A stretch of DNA of 64,000 nt. It comes from Microbacterium sp. SORGH_AS_0888 (lineage in GTDB: Bacteria > Actinomycetota > Actinomycetes > Actinomycetales > Microbacteriaceae). Below are positions 1 to 8,203 of the stretch, one piece after another. The DNA lies in the NCBI RefSeq assembly GCF_030818905.1, contig NZ_JAUTAZ010000001.1, positions 620,001 to 684,000 of the forward strand, written 5' to 3'. The notes under the pieces were generated by a model that saw nothing but the letters and a program-made list of their open reading frames with translations, ran no database searches and was not told where the DNA came from. Position numbers and translations under genes: made by a program. Each line of letters begins with the position of its first letter. Positions within the stretch are counted from its first letter, which is position 1.

Positions 1-1
1 G

Positions 2-622
2 GAGATCGCAGAGCTCGACGCGCGCATCCACGGCGGCGTCTCCGAGCGCGCACTGCTGCAGGAAGCGCACGCGCTCGTGCAGCAGACGGTCCGCCCCGTG
101 TACGGGCTGAACGAGGGGCAGCGCGTCTCCGTCACCCTGCGGCGCGGGCGCGGCTCGTGCAGCCAGCGTCTCGCCGTCCTGGAAGCGGTGGCACGTCGCC
201 GCGACATCCGGACGCGGGTGCGCGGGCTGGTCGTCGACGGCCGCTTCTGGCACGCACGCTTCGGCGCAGGGCGCCTCCTCGTGCCGGATCGCATCCTTCT
301 CGCCTGGCCGGAGTTCTTCGTGGCAGGCGACTGGCTCGACGTGGGCCGCCTGTTCTCGGGCGATGCCGCCGCCGTCGCAGAGCACCCGTTCCGCAACGAC
401 GGCACGGAGACGCTCTTCGACGCGATCGCTCGCGGCGCCGCGGACTGGGAGCCGCCCGTCGCGTGCATCTGCGACGATGCGAGTCTTTCGACGTACGTGC
501 GGGCAGAGCTCGGCTGGTTCGACTCGCGCGACGCGCTGTACGCGCGGTACGGCCACAACCTTCCCGCCGTCCGGCGTCTGCTCGACCCGGTCTTTCGTCG
601 TTGGGCGGCGGGCGCATCCTGA
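2..622 (+). CDS. Transglutaminase-like superfamily protein (5' partial)
   Basis: The reading frame is open from base 2, so the 5' end lies outside the window; an in-frame GTG at 77 gives 181 residues, but the upstream codons look coding as well. Numbered from that GTG, a GRGSCSQR segment puts a Cys at 28 and GRFWHARF puts a His at 59, as in the Cys-His core of transglutaminase/cysteine-protease-like domains; the long helix between them and the RxRGLVVDG strand also fit. Substrate and role are unknown. It ends 350 bp before an arsR-type gene on the same strand. Family assignment is likely; function is not predictable. Confidence 0.6.
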   Translation, partial: EIAELDARIHGGVSERALLQEAHALVQQTVRPVYGLNEGQRVSVTLRRGRGSCSQRLAVLEAVARRRDIRTRVRGLVVDGRFWHARFGAGRLLVPDRILLAWPEFFVAGDWLDVGRLFSGDAAAVAEHPFRNDGTETLFDAIARGAADWEPPVACICDDASLSTYVRAELGWFDSRDALYARYGHNLPAVRRLLDPVFRRWAAGAS

Positions 623-649
623 TCGGCGTCCACTTCCGACCATATGCCG

Positions 650-663
650 ATAATGCACATTAT
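650..663. promoter_or_regulatory. Inverted repeat ATAATG-CA-CATTAT
   Basis: A perfect 6-bp inverted repeat with a 2-bp spacer, 28 bp after the stop of the upstream gene. Its core TGCACA also occurs in the repeat cluster before the ArsR-type gene, so it may be a distal site for the same regulator. This is a sequence observation only. Confidence 0.3.
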
Positions 664-926
664 GTCAGTTACGGTCTGACCACTCGCATATCTCGCCACA
701 GCCATCCCCCTCGGCTCCTTCGCTCCGGCCTCTCGCGTCGCCTCGGACGCACCCGGGATCCGACCGACGTCCGCCCTCACGGATTCGAGCGTCACCGAAG
801 CCCCCCTTTCAGCATCGGATCGACATCTCGCGATCGGAGGCGGCCTTCGCGGCATCAGCCGACGTCTCCGTGTCCGCCTGGGCTCGTGCCGATGCGAACG
901 TCGCGTCGTGGACGTGCACATAATTC

Positions 927-945
927 ATGCACAACTATTGTGCAT
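927..945. promoter_or_regulatory. Probable operator ATGCACAA-CTA-TTGTGCAT
   Basis: A perfect 8-bp inverted repeat with a 3-bp spacer, ending 27 bp before the ATG of the ArsR-type regulator. A further TGCACA half-site lies at 915-920 and a perfect 10-bp palindrome TTGCATGCAA at 953-962. Placement over the promoter region of a winged-helix regulator suggests autoregulation; the regulator's identity is inferred from proximity. Confidence 0.5.
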
Positions 946-972
946 AGATCTTTTGCATGCAAGACTGGCGCC

Positions 973-1575
973 ATGGCCGACTCCCCCGACGACACCCCCT
1001 CCGTCACACGTCTGGACGAGAAGGCGGTGAAGGTCCTCGCACACCCGCTGCGCTCACGCATCCTCAGCCGTCTGCGCGTCGACGGCCCGCTCACCGCGAC
1101 CGAGCTCGCCGGCATCCTCGCCACGAACTCCGGAGCGACGAGCTATCACCTTCGCGCACTCGAGTCCGTCGGCCTCGTCGCCGACAGCGGCGAGGGGCGC
1201 GGCCGCGAGCGCCGCTGGCGTGCCGCCACGGACTCGCACTCGTGGAACGACTCCGACTTCGCCGATGACGAAGATGCGCGAACCGCGCTGGGGTGGCTCC
1301 AGCGCGACTACGTGCGCCAGTTCGCGGCTCGCGCGGAGGCATGGCTGGACACCGCGGAGACCTGGCCCGCGGAGTGGGTCGACACGCTCGGACTCAACGA
1401 CGTGTTCGTCACCGTGACCGCCGAGCAGGCGCGCGCCATGCAGGCCGAGCTCGATGCGCTGCTGGCACGGTACCGGTCGATCGGTGAAGGCGACCCGCGC
1501 GCGCGACGTGTGCACGTGTACATCTTCACGAGCCCGCTGGAGCTCACGGCACCGGACGACGCCGCGGGCTCGTGA
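973..1575 (+). CDS. ArsR-family winged-helix transcriptional regulator
   Basis: Protein of 200 residues. Residues about 15-75 form an ArsR/GntR-like winged helix: VLAHPLRSRIL, then TATELAGILATNSGATSYHLRALESVGLV as helix-turn-helix, then a GEGRGRERRW wing. The C-terminal half (about 85-190) is a mostly helical ligand/dimer domain seen in actinobacterial MFS-linked regulators; no metal-binding Cys motif is visible. The ATG at 973 is preferred because the frame upstream is non-coding and carries palindromic operators. The stop overlaps the start of the MFS transporter gene (TGATG), so the two are one translation-coupled unit and the regulator probably controls that exporter. Confidence 0.85.
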   Translation: MADSPDDTPSVTRLDEKAVKVLAHPLRSRILSRLRVDGPLTATELAGILATNSGATSYHLRALESVGLVADSGEGRGRERRWRAATDSHSWNDSDFADDEDARTALGWLQRDYVRQFAARAEAWLDTAETWPAEWVDTLGLNDVFVTVTAEQARAMQAELDALLARYRSIGEGDPRARRVHVYIFTSPLELTAPDDAAGS

Positions 1576-2834
1576 TGCCTGTGACGGGCATCCAGGCGGA
1601 ACACCGTCTCATCGTCCTGACGCTCACCCGCTGGCTCCCGGTCGGGCTGGTGTCCGGGCTGACCGTGCTCCTCCCCCTCGAACGCGGCCTCACGCTGCCC
1701 GAGGTCGGCGTCCTCCTCTCGCTCCAGGGCTTCATCGTCCTCGCGCTCGAGATCCCCACGGGCGGACTCGCCGACACGCTCGGACGCAGGCCTCTGCTCA
1801 TCGCCTCCGGCGTGCTCGCGGTGGCATCGACCTCGCTGATGGTCATCGCTTCCTCGTTCTGGATGTTCGCGCTCGCACTCGTGATCCAGGGCGTGTTCCG
1901 CGCGCTCGACTCGGGTCCGCTCGAGGCTTGGTACGTGGATGCCGCGACCGCCGACGATCCGAGGCATCCCGTCGAACGCGGGCTCAGCCGCGCGGCGACC
2001 GCCCTCGGCACCGCTATCGCTGTGGGTGCCGCCGTCTGCGGCGCGCTCGTCGTGTGGCATCCACTCGGCGCCGCGTCCGCACTCACGCTGCCGTATGTCT
2101 TGGCCGCGATCCTCACGCTCGTGCACACGGGGCTCCTCTGGTCCCTCGTGCGCGAAGCGCCCCGCCCGCGAGCGCCCGCGCGCGGGCGCACCGCGCTCAT
2201 GGCGGGCGCGCATGCCGTTCCGCGCCTGCTGCGTCGGAGCACGCGGGTGCTGCGGCGTTCCCGCGTCCTTCGCGCGCTCGTTCTGGTGGAGGTCTTCTGG
2301 AGCGTCGCGATGATCGGGTTCGAGACGCTCACACCCGTGAAGCTCTCCGCCGAGCTCGGCGGAGAGGACGCCGCAGCGGCGCTCTTCGCGCCCGCATCGG
2401 CCGCCGCCTGGGCGCTCTTCGCCGCGGGGTCCCTCGCGGCGGGACGCGCAAGCCGCCGTATCGGCGTGGCGCGCACCGCCATCCTCGCGCGGCTGCTCAA
2501 CGGCGGCTTCGTCGTGGCCATGGGCATGATCGCGGGCCCCGTCGGCCTGCTCGTCGCCTACGGCCTCGCCTACCTGACCCACGGGGCGGCGGGCCCGATG
2601 CACAGCGCGCTCCTGCACCGCGAGGCGACATCGGACGACCGCGCTCTCGTGCTCTCCCTCAACTCGATGGTGGCGGGCGGCACCTACAGCATCGGCCTGC
2701 TCGTCCTGACCCCGCTCGCCGCTGCCGCATCGCCGGGGGCGGCCCTCGTGACCGCCGGCGCGTTCAGCGTGCTGGGTTCCGTGCTCTACGTGCCCGCCCT
2801 CCGGCAGGAGCGCGACCGCGCGCGGCTCGCCTGA
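1575..2834 (+). CDS. MFS transporter, probable drug/metabolite efflux
   Basis: About 419 residues with roughly 12 hydrophobic segments and the MFS loop 2-3 motif GGLADTLGRRPLL near residues 63-75, so a proton-coupled transporter of the major facilitator superfamily in the cytoplasmic membrane. The ATG at 1575 overlaps the stop of the regulator gene; a GTG at 1572 is the alternative start. The regulator-transporter pairing is typical of inducible efflux. The substrate cannot be read from the sequence. The downstream NTF2-like gene begins 49 bp later with its own promoter box. Confidence 0.85.
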   Translation: MPVTGIQAEHRLIVLTLTRWLPVGLVSGLTVLLPLERGLTLPEVGVLLSLQGFIVLALEIPTGGLADTLGRRPLLIASGVLAVASTSLMVIASSFWMFALALVIQGVFRALDSGPLEAWYVDAATADDPRHPVERGLSRAATALGTAIAVGAAVCGALVVWHPLGAASALTLPYVLAAILTLVHTGLLWSLVREAPRPRAPARGRTALMAGAHAVPRLLRRSTRVLRRSRVLRALVLVEVFWSVAMIGFETLTPVKLSAELGGEDAAAALFAPASAAAWALFAAGSLAAGRASRRIGVARTAILARLLNGGFVVAMGMIAGPVGLLVAYGLAYLTHGAAGPMHSALLHREATSDDRALVLSLNSMVAGGTYSIGLLVLTPLAAAASPGAALVTAGAFSVLGSVLYVPALRQERDRARLA

Positions 2835-2870
2835 CGGCGATCGAGGAACGGCGATGTCCGCCGTTCGTTC

Positions 2871-2876
2871 TAGCGT
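2871..2876 (+). promoter_or_regulatory. TANNNT box (TAGCGT) for a leaderless start at 2884
   Basis: TAGCGT is followed by 7 nt and then the ATG at 2884, the spacing expected when transcription begins at the start codon. No Shine-Dalgarno is visible. It supports the 2884 start over the in-frame ATG at 2854. Confidence 0.5.
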
Positions 2877-2883
2877 GTGCCCC

Positions 2884-3255
2884 ATGAGCACTTCCGATGA
2901 CGCCGCAGACTTCCTCCGCGAGTACGAGCGCCGCACCAACGCCCACGGCATCGAGGCGTTGTGCGAGCTCATCGCCGACGACGCGACGTACTGGTTCACC
3001 GATGGGAGCCACCGAGGCGTCGACGCGATCGCGGCCGCCATCTCGGAGACGTTCCGCACGATCCCCGACGAGATCTACCGGATCTCGGACGTCGAATGGG
3101 TGCACGTGGCTGAGGACGCCGCGACGGTCCGGTACCGCTTCGACTGGGCCGGCACGATCGACGGCCGACCCGCGAGCGGTTCCGGCCGCGGCACGAACGT
3201 CATGACGCGCGTACACGGCCGTTGGCTCATGCAGCACGAGCATCTCAGCAGCTGA
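2884..3255 (+). CDS. NTF2-like / SnoaL-fold protein
   Basis: A 123-residue protein with the alpha+beta-cone layout of the nuclear transport factor 2 superfamily: an N-terminal helix (AADFLREYERRTNAHGIEALCELIADDATYWF), a central SHRGVDAIAAAISETF helix, then paired strands ending in GRGTNVMTRVHGRWLMQHEHLSS. Such proteins are small hydrolases, isomerases or ligand binders; the DUF4440/SnoaL type usually has no assigned substrate. It lies between an efflux gene and a reductase-like gene, each with its own promoter box, so no pathway can be inferred. Confidence 0.75.
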   Translation: MSTSDDAADFLREYERRTNAHGIEALCELIADDATYWFTDGSHRGVDAIAAAISETFRTIPDEIYRISDVEWVHVAEDAATVRYRFDWAGTIDGRPASGSGRGTNVMTRVHGRWLMQHEHLSS

Positions 3256-3276
3256 GGGGATGTCGGAGGCCCCGGT

Positions 3277-3282
3277 TAGTGT
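3277..3282 (+). promoter_or_regulatory. TANNNT box (TAGTGT) for a leaderless start at 3290
   Basis: TAGTGT is followed by 7 nt and then the ATG at 3290. This supports initiation at MPRVIYHTA and not at the in-frame ATG at 3260, which precedes the box. Confidence 0.5.
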
Positions 3283-3289
3283 CGCGGAC

Positions 3290-3850
3290 ATGCCCCGCGT
3301 CATCTACCACACCGCCACGACCCTCGACGGATTCATCGCGACCACCGACCACTCGCTCGAGTGGCTCTTCGACGTGCCCGGCGCCGCCGAGGCGGAGGCC
3401 GCGTTCCCGGCATTCCTCGAGAGAGTCGGCGCGCTCGTCCTCGGCTCGTCGACCTACGACTGGGTGTATCGGATGCAAGACCTCGGTCGCCGCCCCGACG
3501 GCTGGCGATCGGCGTACGGCGACCGTCCCACGTGGGTCTTCATGTCGCGGGAGCTGCCGACGGCCGCATCCACCATCCGGTTCGCACGTGGCGAGGTCGC
3601 CGACGCCTGGCCGGACATCGCCGCGAGCGCGGGCGAACGCGACGTCTGGGTCATGGGCGGCGGCGACCTCGCGGGCCAGTTCGCGGACGCGGGGCTGCTG
3701 GACGAGATCCGTGTCTCCATCGCTCCCGCCACCCTCGGCGCCGGGAGGCCGCTGCTCCCCCGCGTCCTGCCGGCCTCGCGACTGACACTCGTGTCGGCCG
3801 AGCGGGTCGGCGCGTTCGCGGAGCTCCGCTACGCCGTCTCGCGCGACTGA
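3290..3850 (+). CDS. Dihydrofolate reductase family protein (RibD C-terminal type)
   Basis: A 186-residue protein with the DHFR/RibD-C reductase fold. The N-terminal strand VIYHTATTLDGFIATTD matches the family's TxSLDGFIA motif, followed by LVLGSSTYDWV, and later DVWVMGGGDLAGQFADAGLLDEIRVSIAP, the usual NADPH-binding GGG loop and strand. These stand-alone proteins are usually annotated as DHFR family of unknown substrate and are not the folate enzyme FolA. It converges on the dienelactone hydrolase gene with 8 bp between stops; a short CTGAG/CTCAG hairpin (3847-3862) spans the junction. Confidence 0.8.
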   Translation: MPRVIYHTATTLDGFIATTDHSLEWLFDVPGAAEAEAAFPAFLERVGALVLGSSTYDWVYRMQDLGRRPDGWRSAYGDRPTWVFMSRELPTAASTIRFARGEVADAWPDIAASAGERDVWVMGGGDLAGQFADAGLLDEIRVSIAPATLGAGRPLLPRVLPASRLTLVSAERVGAFAELRYAVSRD

Positions 3851-3858
3851 GCCGCGCC

Positions 3859-4620
3859 TCAGGCGGTGGCGTGAGCCAGCTCCGCCATGAGCGCCGCCCA
3901 GCTTCGCCGATCCGCGTCCGCGCGGTACGCGGGAGTACCCGGCAGCGTGAACGCGTGGGGCGCACCCGAGTAGACGAGCACCTGCCAGTCGAGGTCGGCG
4001 CGCGATCGCAGCTCGTTCTCGAACGCGACGATGGCCTCGTCCGGCACCAGCGGATCCTCCGCGCCCGTGGCGATCAACATCGATCCGCGGATGCCGTCGA
4101 CCTCCGCGGGCTCATGCGCCACGAGGTTGCCGTGGAACGAGCCGGTCAGCACGAGCGGCGCTCCGGTGCGGGAGAACTCCAGGGCAGCCGTGCCGCCGAA
4201 GCAGTACCCGACGATCGCGATCCGCTCCGGGTCGACCCGTGGGTCGGCGGCGACCAGGTCGTAGGCGGCGCGCACGCGCCCCACGAGCAGCGCGGGATCG
4301 CTGTAGTAGCGCTTCGCCTCCGCCGACGCGCCCGCCATGTCGTCGGAGGCGAACACGCGACCGGCACCGTAGACATCGAGCGCGAAGGCGTGATAGCCGA
4401 GCCTCGCGAGCATCTGCGCCCGTGCCTTCGGGTACTCGCGGAGCCCGGTCCAATCGTGGACCACGAGGACCGCCGGACGCCTCTGCTCCCCCGCGGGAAC
4501 CGCCTCGTAGCCGCGCAGCGCGGTGCCGTCGTGGTCGTACTCCACGTCGCGCGCGAGCACGGGCGCCTCGGGCACGCGCTCGATCAGCTCACGGTGGTGG
4601 AGGCTGAACTCGTCGGTCAT
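3859..4620 (-). CDS. Dienelactone hydrolase family protein
   Basis: An alpha/beta hydrolase of 253 residues. VHDWTGL near 55 is the oxyanion region, GYCFGG at 139-144 carries the nucleophilic Cys140, GAEDPLVP provides Asp189 and GAPHAF provides His222, giving the Cys-Asp-His triad of the dienelactone hydrolase family. The true substrate is unknown; most such paralogues are not chlorocatechol enzymes. The ATG at 4620 overlaps the stop of the SGNH hydrolase gene by 4 nt (ATGA), so the two are cotranscribed with the SGNH gene first. Longer in-frame starts upstream would read through that gene and were rejected. Confidence 0.85.
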   Translation of the reverse strand: MTDEFSLHHRELIERVPEAPVLARDVEYDHDGTALRGYEAVPAGEQRRPAVLVVHDWTGLREYPKARAQMLARLGYHAFALDVYGAGRVFASDDMAGASAEAKRYYSDPALLVGRVRAAYDLVAADPRVDPERIAIVGYCFGGTAALEFSRTGAPLVLTGSFHGNLVAHEPAEVDGIRGSMLIATGAEDPLVPDEAIVAFENELRSRADLDWQVLVYSGAPHAFTLPGTPAYRADADRRSWAALMAELAHATA

Positions 4621-5390
4621 CTCATGCTCTCCCTCGGTTCGACATCGATCCAGTCCGCGTACTTCGCCGTCCGGCCGTCGCCGGACGAGCGTCCGGTGAG
4701 CCTTCGCTTCACCCACGGGCCGACGTGCGTGCGATAGTACGCGAGGCCGCTCAGGCGCACGGAGGCCTCCTGCTCCTGCGGAAGCGACCACCACTCGGCG
4801 GGCGGCTGCATCCCGAGGGCCGTCAGCACGCGGGCGGCGACCCGATGGTGTCCGCGGGCGTTCATGTGCAGCCGGTCACCGGACCAGTAACGCGATCCCG
4901 CCAGCTCCCGATCCGGCCAGTTCAGCGCCTGCACGACGTCCGGACGCGCGGCGAGCCGAGCCAGGACGGCGTCCGACAGCTCGTCGCCGCGCCGCTGCAC
5001 CAGCCCGCTCAACGGCAGTCCCGCCGACGGGTTCGCGCCCGAGAGGAGGACGAGCCGCACGCCTTCCTCGTCGCAGCGCGCCAGCACCCGATCGAACGCG
5101 GCCGCCACGTGCGAGATGGTCGTGCGCGGACGCAGCATGTCGTTGCCCCCGCCGTTGAACGACAGATGGGTGGGCTTCAACGCGAGGGCCGGCTCGAGCT
5201 GCTCCTCGACGATCGGCCAGACGAGCTTGCCACGGATCGCCAGGTTGGCGTACGAGATGCGCTCCCCCGTCGCGTCGGCCCAGCCCTGCGCGACGATGTC
5301 GGCCCACCCCCGTACCGTGCCGTCCGGCTGCTCATCGCCCACTCCCTCGGTGAACGAGTCGCCGATCGCGACGAAGCGGACAGCACTCAC
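4617..5390 (-). CDS. SGNH/GDSL hydrolase family protein
   Basis: A 257-residue intracellular esterase-like protein with all SGNH blocks: GDSFTEG with Ser12, Gly in ANLAIRG, GGGNDM with Asn83, and DRLHMN with Asp172 and His175. There is no signal peptide, so a cytoplasmic esterase or acyl-hydrolase acting on a small ester is likely; the substrate is unknown. It starts at a GTG preceded by a leaderless-type promoter box and is the first gene of a two-gene operon with the dienelactone hydrolase homologue. Confidence 0.87.
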   Translation of the reverse strand: MSAVRFVAIGDSFTEGVGDEQPDGTVRGWADIVAQGWADATGERISYANLAIRGKLVWPIVEEQLEPALALKPTHLSFNGGGNDMLRPRTTISHVAAAFDRVLARCDEEGVRLVLLSGANPSAGLPLSGLVQRRGDELSDAVLARLAARPDVVQALNWPDRELAGSRYWSGDRLHMNARGHHRVAARVLTALGMQPPAEWWSLPQEQEASVRLSGLAYYRTHVGPWVKRRLTGRSSGDGRTAKYADWIDVEPRESMR

Positions 5391-5396
5391 CGATTC

Positions 5397-5402
5397 AGCC
5401 TA
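5397..5402 (-). promoter_or_regulatory. TANNNT box (TAGGCT) for a leaderless start at 5390
   Basis: On the minus strand TAGGCT is followed by 6 nt and the GTG start of the SGNH hydrolase. The same TAGGCT-N6-RTG layout recurs before the DUF885 and polA genes. Confidence 0.55.
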
Positions 5403-5410
5403 CGCCGCGC

Positions 5411-6442
5411 TCACGCCAGCAGCTCGCGCACCCGCGGCACGACCTCGGTGCCGTAGAGCTCGATCGAGCGCATCATGTGCTCGTGCGACAGGGTCCCGTT
5501 CGAGAACTTCAGATCGAACCGGTCGGCGTCCAGCGTCCGGAGCGTGTCCGCGATCTTCTCCGCCACCCGCGCGGGCGAGCCCGCGTAGACCGCGCCGCCC
5601 GGCCCGATGTCGCGCTGGAACTGCATGCGGTTGTAGGGCGGCCAGCCGCGTTCGGCGCCGATCGCGTCGCGATTGGCCTTCAACGCGGGATACAGCTGCT
5701 CCCAGGCCTCTTCATCGGTCGGGGCGAGGTGCCCCGGCGAGTGGATGCCGATGGGCTGCGACTCGTGTCCGAAGGCGTCGAGCGAGCGTCGGAACAGGTC
5801 GACGAAGGGGCGGAACTGCGCCGCCGGTCCTCCGATGATCGCGAGCATCAGCCCGTAGCCGTAGCGCGCGGTGCGGACAACCGACTCGGGACTGCCGCCG
5901 ACGCCGACCCAGGCACGGATGCCGTGCTCCGTCTTGGGGAACACGTCGGCACGCTCCAACGCGGCACGCTTCGATCCCTGCCACGTCACGGGTCGCTCCG
6001 CGAGGAGCTGCGCGAACAGCTCGAGCTTCTCCTCGAACAGCACCTCGTAGTCCGCGAGGTCGTAGCCGAACAGGGGGAACGACTCGACGAACGAGCCCCG
6101 TCCGAGCGTCACCTCCGCGCGGCCGTTCGAGACCGCATCCAGCGTCGCGAAACGCTCGTAGAGACGCACGGGGTCGTCGCTGGAGAGCACCGTGACGGAG
6201 GTCCCGAGATGGATGTCGCGCGTCTGGGCGGCCGCGGCGGCGAGCACGATCTCCGGGCTCGACACCGCGAACTCCCTGCGGTGGTGCTCCCCCACCCCGA
6301 AGAACTGCAGGCCGACCTCGTCCGCGCGCACGGCCTGCGCGACGACGTTGCGGATGGTCTGGGCATCGCTGAGGCGGACGCCCTCGTCATCGACGGTGAC
6401 GTCTCCGAACGTGTCCAGTCCGAACTCCACGGGTTGACGCAT
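5411..6442 (-). CDS. LLM class flavin-dependent oxidoreductase
   Basis: A 343-residue luciferase-like monooxygenase-fold protein. FFGVGEHHR, the HLGTSVTVLSSDDPVRLYERFATLDAVSNGRAEVTLGRGSF region and the C-terminal AEKIADTLRTLDADRFDLKF are characteristic of the FMN/F420-dependent TIM-barrel family. It would oxidise a small organic substrate with reduced flavin; the substrate is unknown. The ATG at 6442 has a Shine-Dalgarno (AAAGGCAGGG); the in-frame ATG at 6457 has none. An inverted repeat overlaps that Shine-Dalgarno. It is transcribed away from the DUF885 gene's 3' end. Confidence 0.85.
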   Translation of the reverse strand: MRQPVEFGLDTFGDVTVDDEGVRLSDAQTIRNVVAQAVRADEVGLQFFGVGEHHRREFAVSSPEIVLAAAAAQTRDIHLGTSVTVLSSDDPVRLYERFATLDAVSNGRAEVTLGRGSFVESFPLFGYDLADYEVLFEEKLELFAQLLAERPVTWQGSKRAALERADVFPKTEHGIRAWVGVGGSPESVVRTARYGYGLMLAIIGGPAAQFRPFVDLFRRSLDAFGHESQPIGIHSPGHLAPTDEEAWEQLYPALKANRDAIGAERGWPPYNRMQFQRDIGPGGAVYAGSPARVAEKIADTLRTLDADRFDLKFSNGTLSHEHMMRSIELYGTEVVPRVRELLA

Positions 6443-6480
6443 GTCCCTGCCTTTCATTCACGCGCATATAGGTCAGGGAC
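6443..6480 (-). promoter_or_regulatory. Possible ribosome-site-sequestering hairpin (GTCCCTG/CAGGGAC)
   Basis: Arms at 6443-6449 and 6474-6480 are perfect 7-bp complements. On the minus-strand transcript the 3' arm CAGGGAC lies directly before the ATG and includes part of the Shine-Dalgarno, so pairing would occlude initiation. It could equally be a DNA-binding palindrome. Function is inferred from placement only. Confidence 0.3.
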
Positions 6481-6513
6481 AACCCCGTCGGGCTCCCCCG
6501 CATTCCCCGCGGC

Positions 6514-8184
6514 TCAGGCGAGCGCGCTGCGCAGGGTGTCGAGTCCGACGCCTCCGATGCCGAGCGCGCGACGGTGAAACTCCTTGATCGAGAAGGCGTC
6601 TCCCTCGCGCTCGCGCACATCGTCCCGGATCTGCTCCCAGATGCGCTGCCCGACCTTGTAGGACGGCGCCTGGCCGGGCCAGCCGAGGTAACGGTTGACC
6701 TCGAACCGGATGAACGGGTCCGGCATGTTCACGTTGCGGCGCAGGAAATCCAACGCGTAGTCGTGGTCCCACACGCCCTCGCCGTCGGGACGCGGCTTTC
6801 CGAGGTGGACGCCGATGTCGAGCACGACCCGAGCAGCACGCATCCGCTGCCCGTCGAGCATGCCGAGCCGATCGGCCGGGTCGTCGAGATAGCCGAGGTC
6901 CGCCATCAGCCGCTCCGCGTAGAGGGCCCACCCCTCGGCGTGCCCGGAGGTGCCGGCCAGCAGCCGCCGCCACGCGTTCAGCTGGCCGCGGTTGACGACG
7001 GCCTGAGCGATCTGGAGATGATGCCCCGGCACACCTTCGTGGTACACGGTGGTCAGCTCACGCCACGTGTCGAACTCGGTCACGCCCTCCGGAACGGACC
7101 ACCACATCCGGCCGGGACGGGAGAAGTCGTCGGTGGGCCCCGTGTAGTAGATGCCGCCCTCGTTCGTCGGCGCGATCATGCACTCGAGCCGGCGCACCGG
7201 CTCCGGGATGTCGAAGTGCGAGCGGCCGAGCGCCTCGATCGCACGGTCGCTGGTGGCCTGCATCCACTCCTGCAGCTCGACGGTTCCGTGGAGCTTGCGC
7301 GCGGGGTCCGCTTCCAGCAGCGCGATGGCCTCTTCGACGCTCGCCCCGGGCGCGATGCTCCCCGCGACATGCTCCTGCTCGGCCGTCATCCGCGCAAGCT
7401 CCTCGACACCCCACGCATAGGTCTCGTCGAGATCGATCGCGGCGCCGAGGAAGCGACGCGAGTGCAGTGCGTACAGCTCGCGCCCGACGGCATCTGTCGC
7501 CGATGCCGCCGGCGCGAGCTCGGCTCTGAGGAAGTCGGCGAGGCGGTCATAGGCCACTCGCGCGGCACCCGCCCGCTCGGCGAGGTCCCGCGCAAGCGAC
7601 GCCGGGAGCTCGCCCTGCTCGGGCGCCGCGTCCGCCGCGAAAGCGGCGAAGAAGCCGTCGGGCGCCGTGTAGCGCCCGATCTGCGTGACGACCTCCTGCA
7701 CCTGGCGGCGAGCCGGCACGACACCGGCGTCGATGCCGGCACGCAGCGTCTGCACGTAGCCCGCGACGGCGGCGGGCAGCGCCGCGAGCCGCTCCGACAC
7801 GACCGCCCAGTCGTCGATCGTGTCGGTGGGCATCAGGTCGAACACCGCGCGGATGTTCTGGGCCGGCGAATCGATGACGTTCAGGTCGCGCAGGTGCGTC
7901 CGGGCCTCATGCAGCTCGAGCGTCAGACTCAGCTCACGCCGCAGGTCGGCTTTCGTGACCTCGTCGACGTCGTCGGCGGCGTCCGCGGCCTCCAGCTCGC
8001 GCAGGGTGCCGCGGACGGCATCGGCGAGGCGTTCCGCCCCCTCGGGCGAGTAGTCCCCGAACCGCCCGTCGTAGCCGGGACGACCGATGTAGGTCGCCGT
8101 CGTGGGATCGAGCTCGGAGATCGTGTCGACCCACTCCTCGGCGATGCGATCGACGGCAGTGGGGAGGCGTTCGTACTCGGTCAT
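6514..8184 (-). CDS. DUF885 family protein, putative zinc metallopeptidase
   Basis: A full-length 556-residue DUF885 member. HEGVPGHHLQ at 382-391 provides a zinc-binding HExxH-like pair and EGWALYAE at 417-424 the third ligand region, the hallmark of this gluzincin-like family. The N-terminal two thirds is helical. No signal peptide is present, so it probably acts on peptides in the cytoplasm; specificity is unknown. The ATG at 8184 is preceded by TAGGCT-N6, consistent with a leaderless mRNA. It follows polA (19 bp gap) but appears to have its own promoter. Confidence 0.87.
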   Translation of the reverse strand: MTEYERLPTAVDRIAEEWVDTISELDPTTATYIGRPGYDGRFGDYSPEGAERLADAVRGTLRELEAADAADDVDEVTKADLRRELSLTLELHEARTHLRDLNVIDSPAQNIRAVFDLMPTDTIDDWAVVSERLAALPAAVAGYVQTLRAGIDAGVVPARRQVQEVVTQIGRYTAPDGFFAAFAADAAPEQGELPASLARDLAERAGAARVAYDRLADFLRAELAPAASATDAVGRELYALHSRRFLGAAIDLDETYAWGVEELARMTAEQEHVAGSIAPGASVEEAIALLEADPARKLHGTVELQEWMQATSDRAIEALGRSHFDIPEPVRRLECMIAPTNEGGIYYTGPTDDFSRPGRMWWSVPEGVTEFDTWRELTTVYHEGVPGHHLQIAQAVVNRGQLNAWRRLLAGTSGHAEGWALYAERLMADLGYLDDPADRLGMLDGQRMRAARVVLDIGVHLGKPRPDGEGVWDHDYALDFLRRNVNMPDPFIRFEVNRYLGWPGQAPSYKVGQRIWEQIRDDVREREGDAFSIKEFHRRALGIGGVGLDTLRSALA

Positions 8185-8190
8185 CCTTCG

Positions 8191-8196
8191 AGCCTA
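8191..8196 (-). promoter_or_regulatory. TANNNT box (TAGGCT) for a leaderless start at 8184
   Basis: TAGGCT, 6 nt, then ATG on the minus strand. It lies between the polA stop and the DUF885 start, so the DUF885 gene can be transcribed independently of polA. Confidence 0.55.
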
Positions 8197-8203
8197 GGCG
8201 TGG

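Larger units (their letters stand above)
623..972. other. 350-bp intergenic region with clustered palindromes
   Basis: No convincing gene is present between the transglutaminase-like gene and the ArsR-type regulator. The two ends contain AT-rich palindromes that stand out from the GC-rich middle: one at 650-663 and a cluster at 915-962. The central part, about 670-900, shows nothing I can interpret. Confidence 0.6.
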
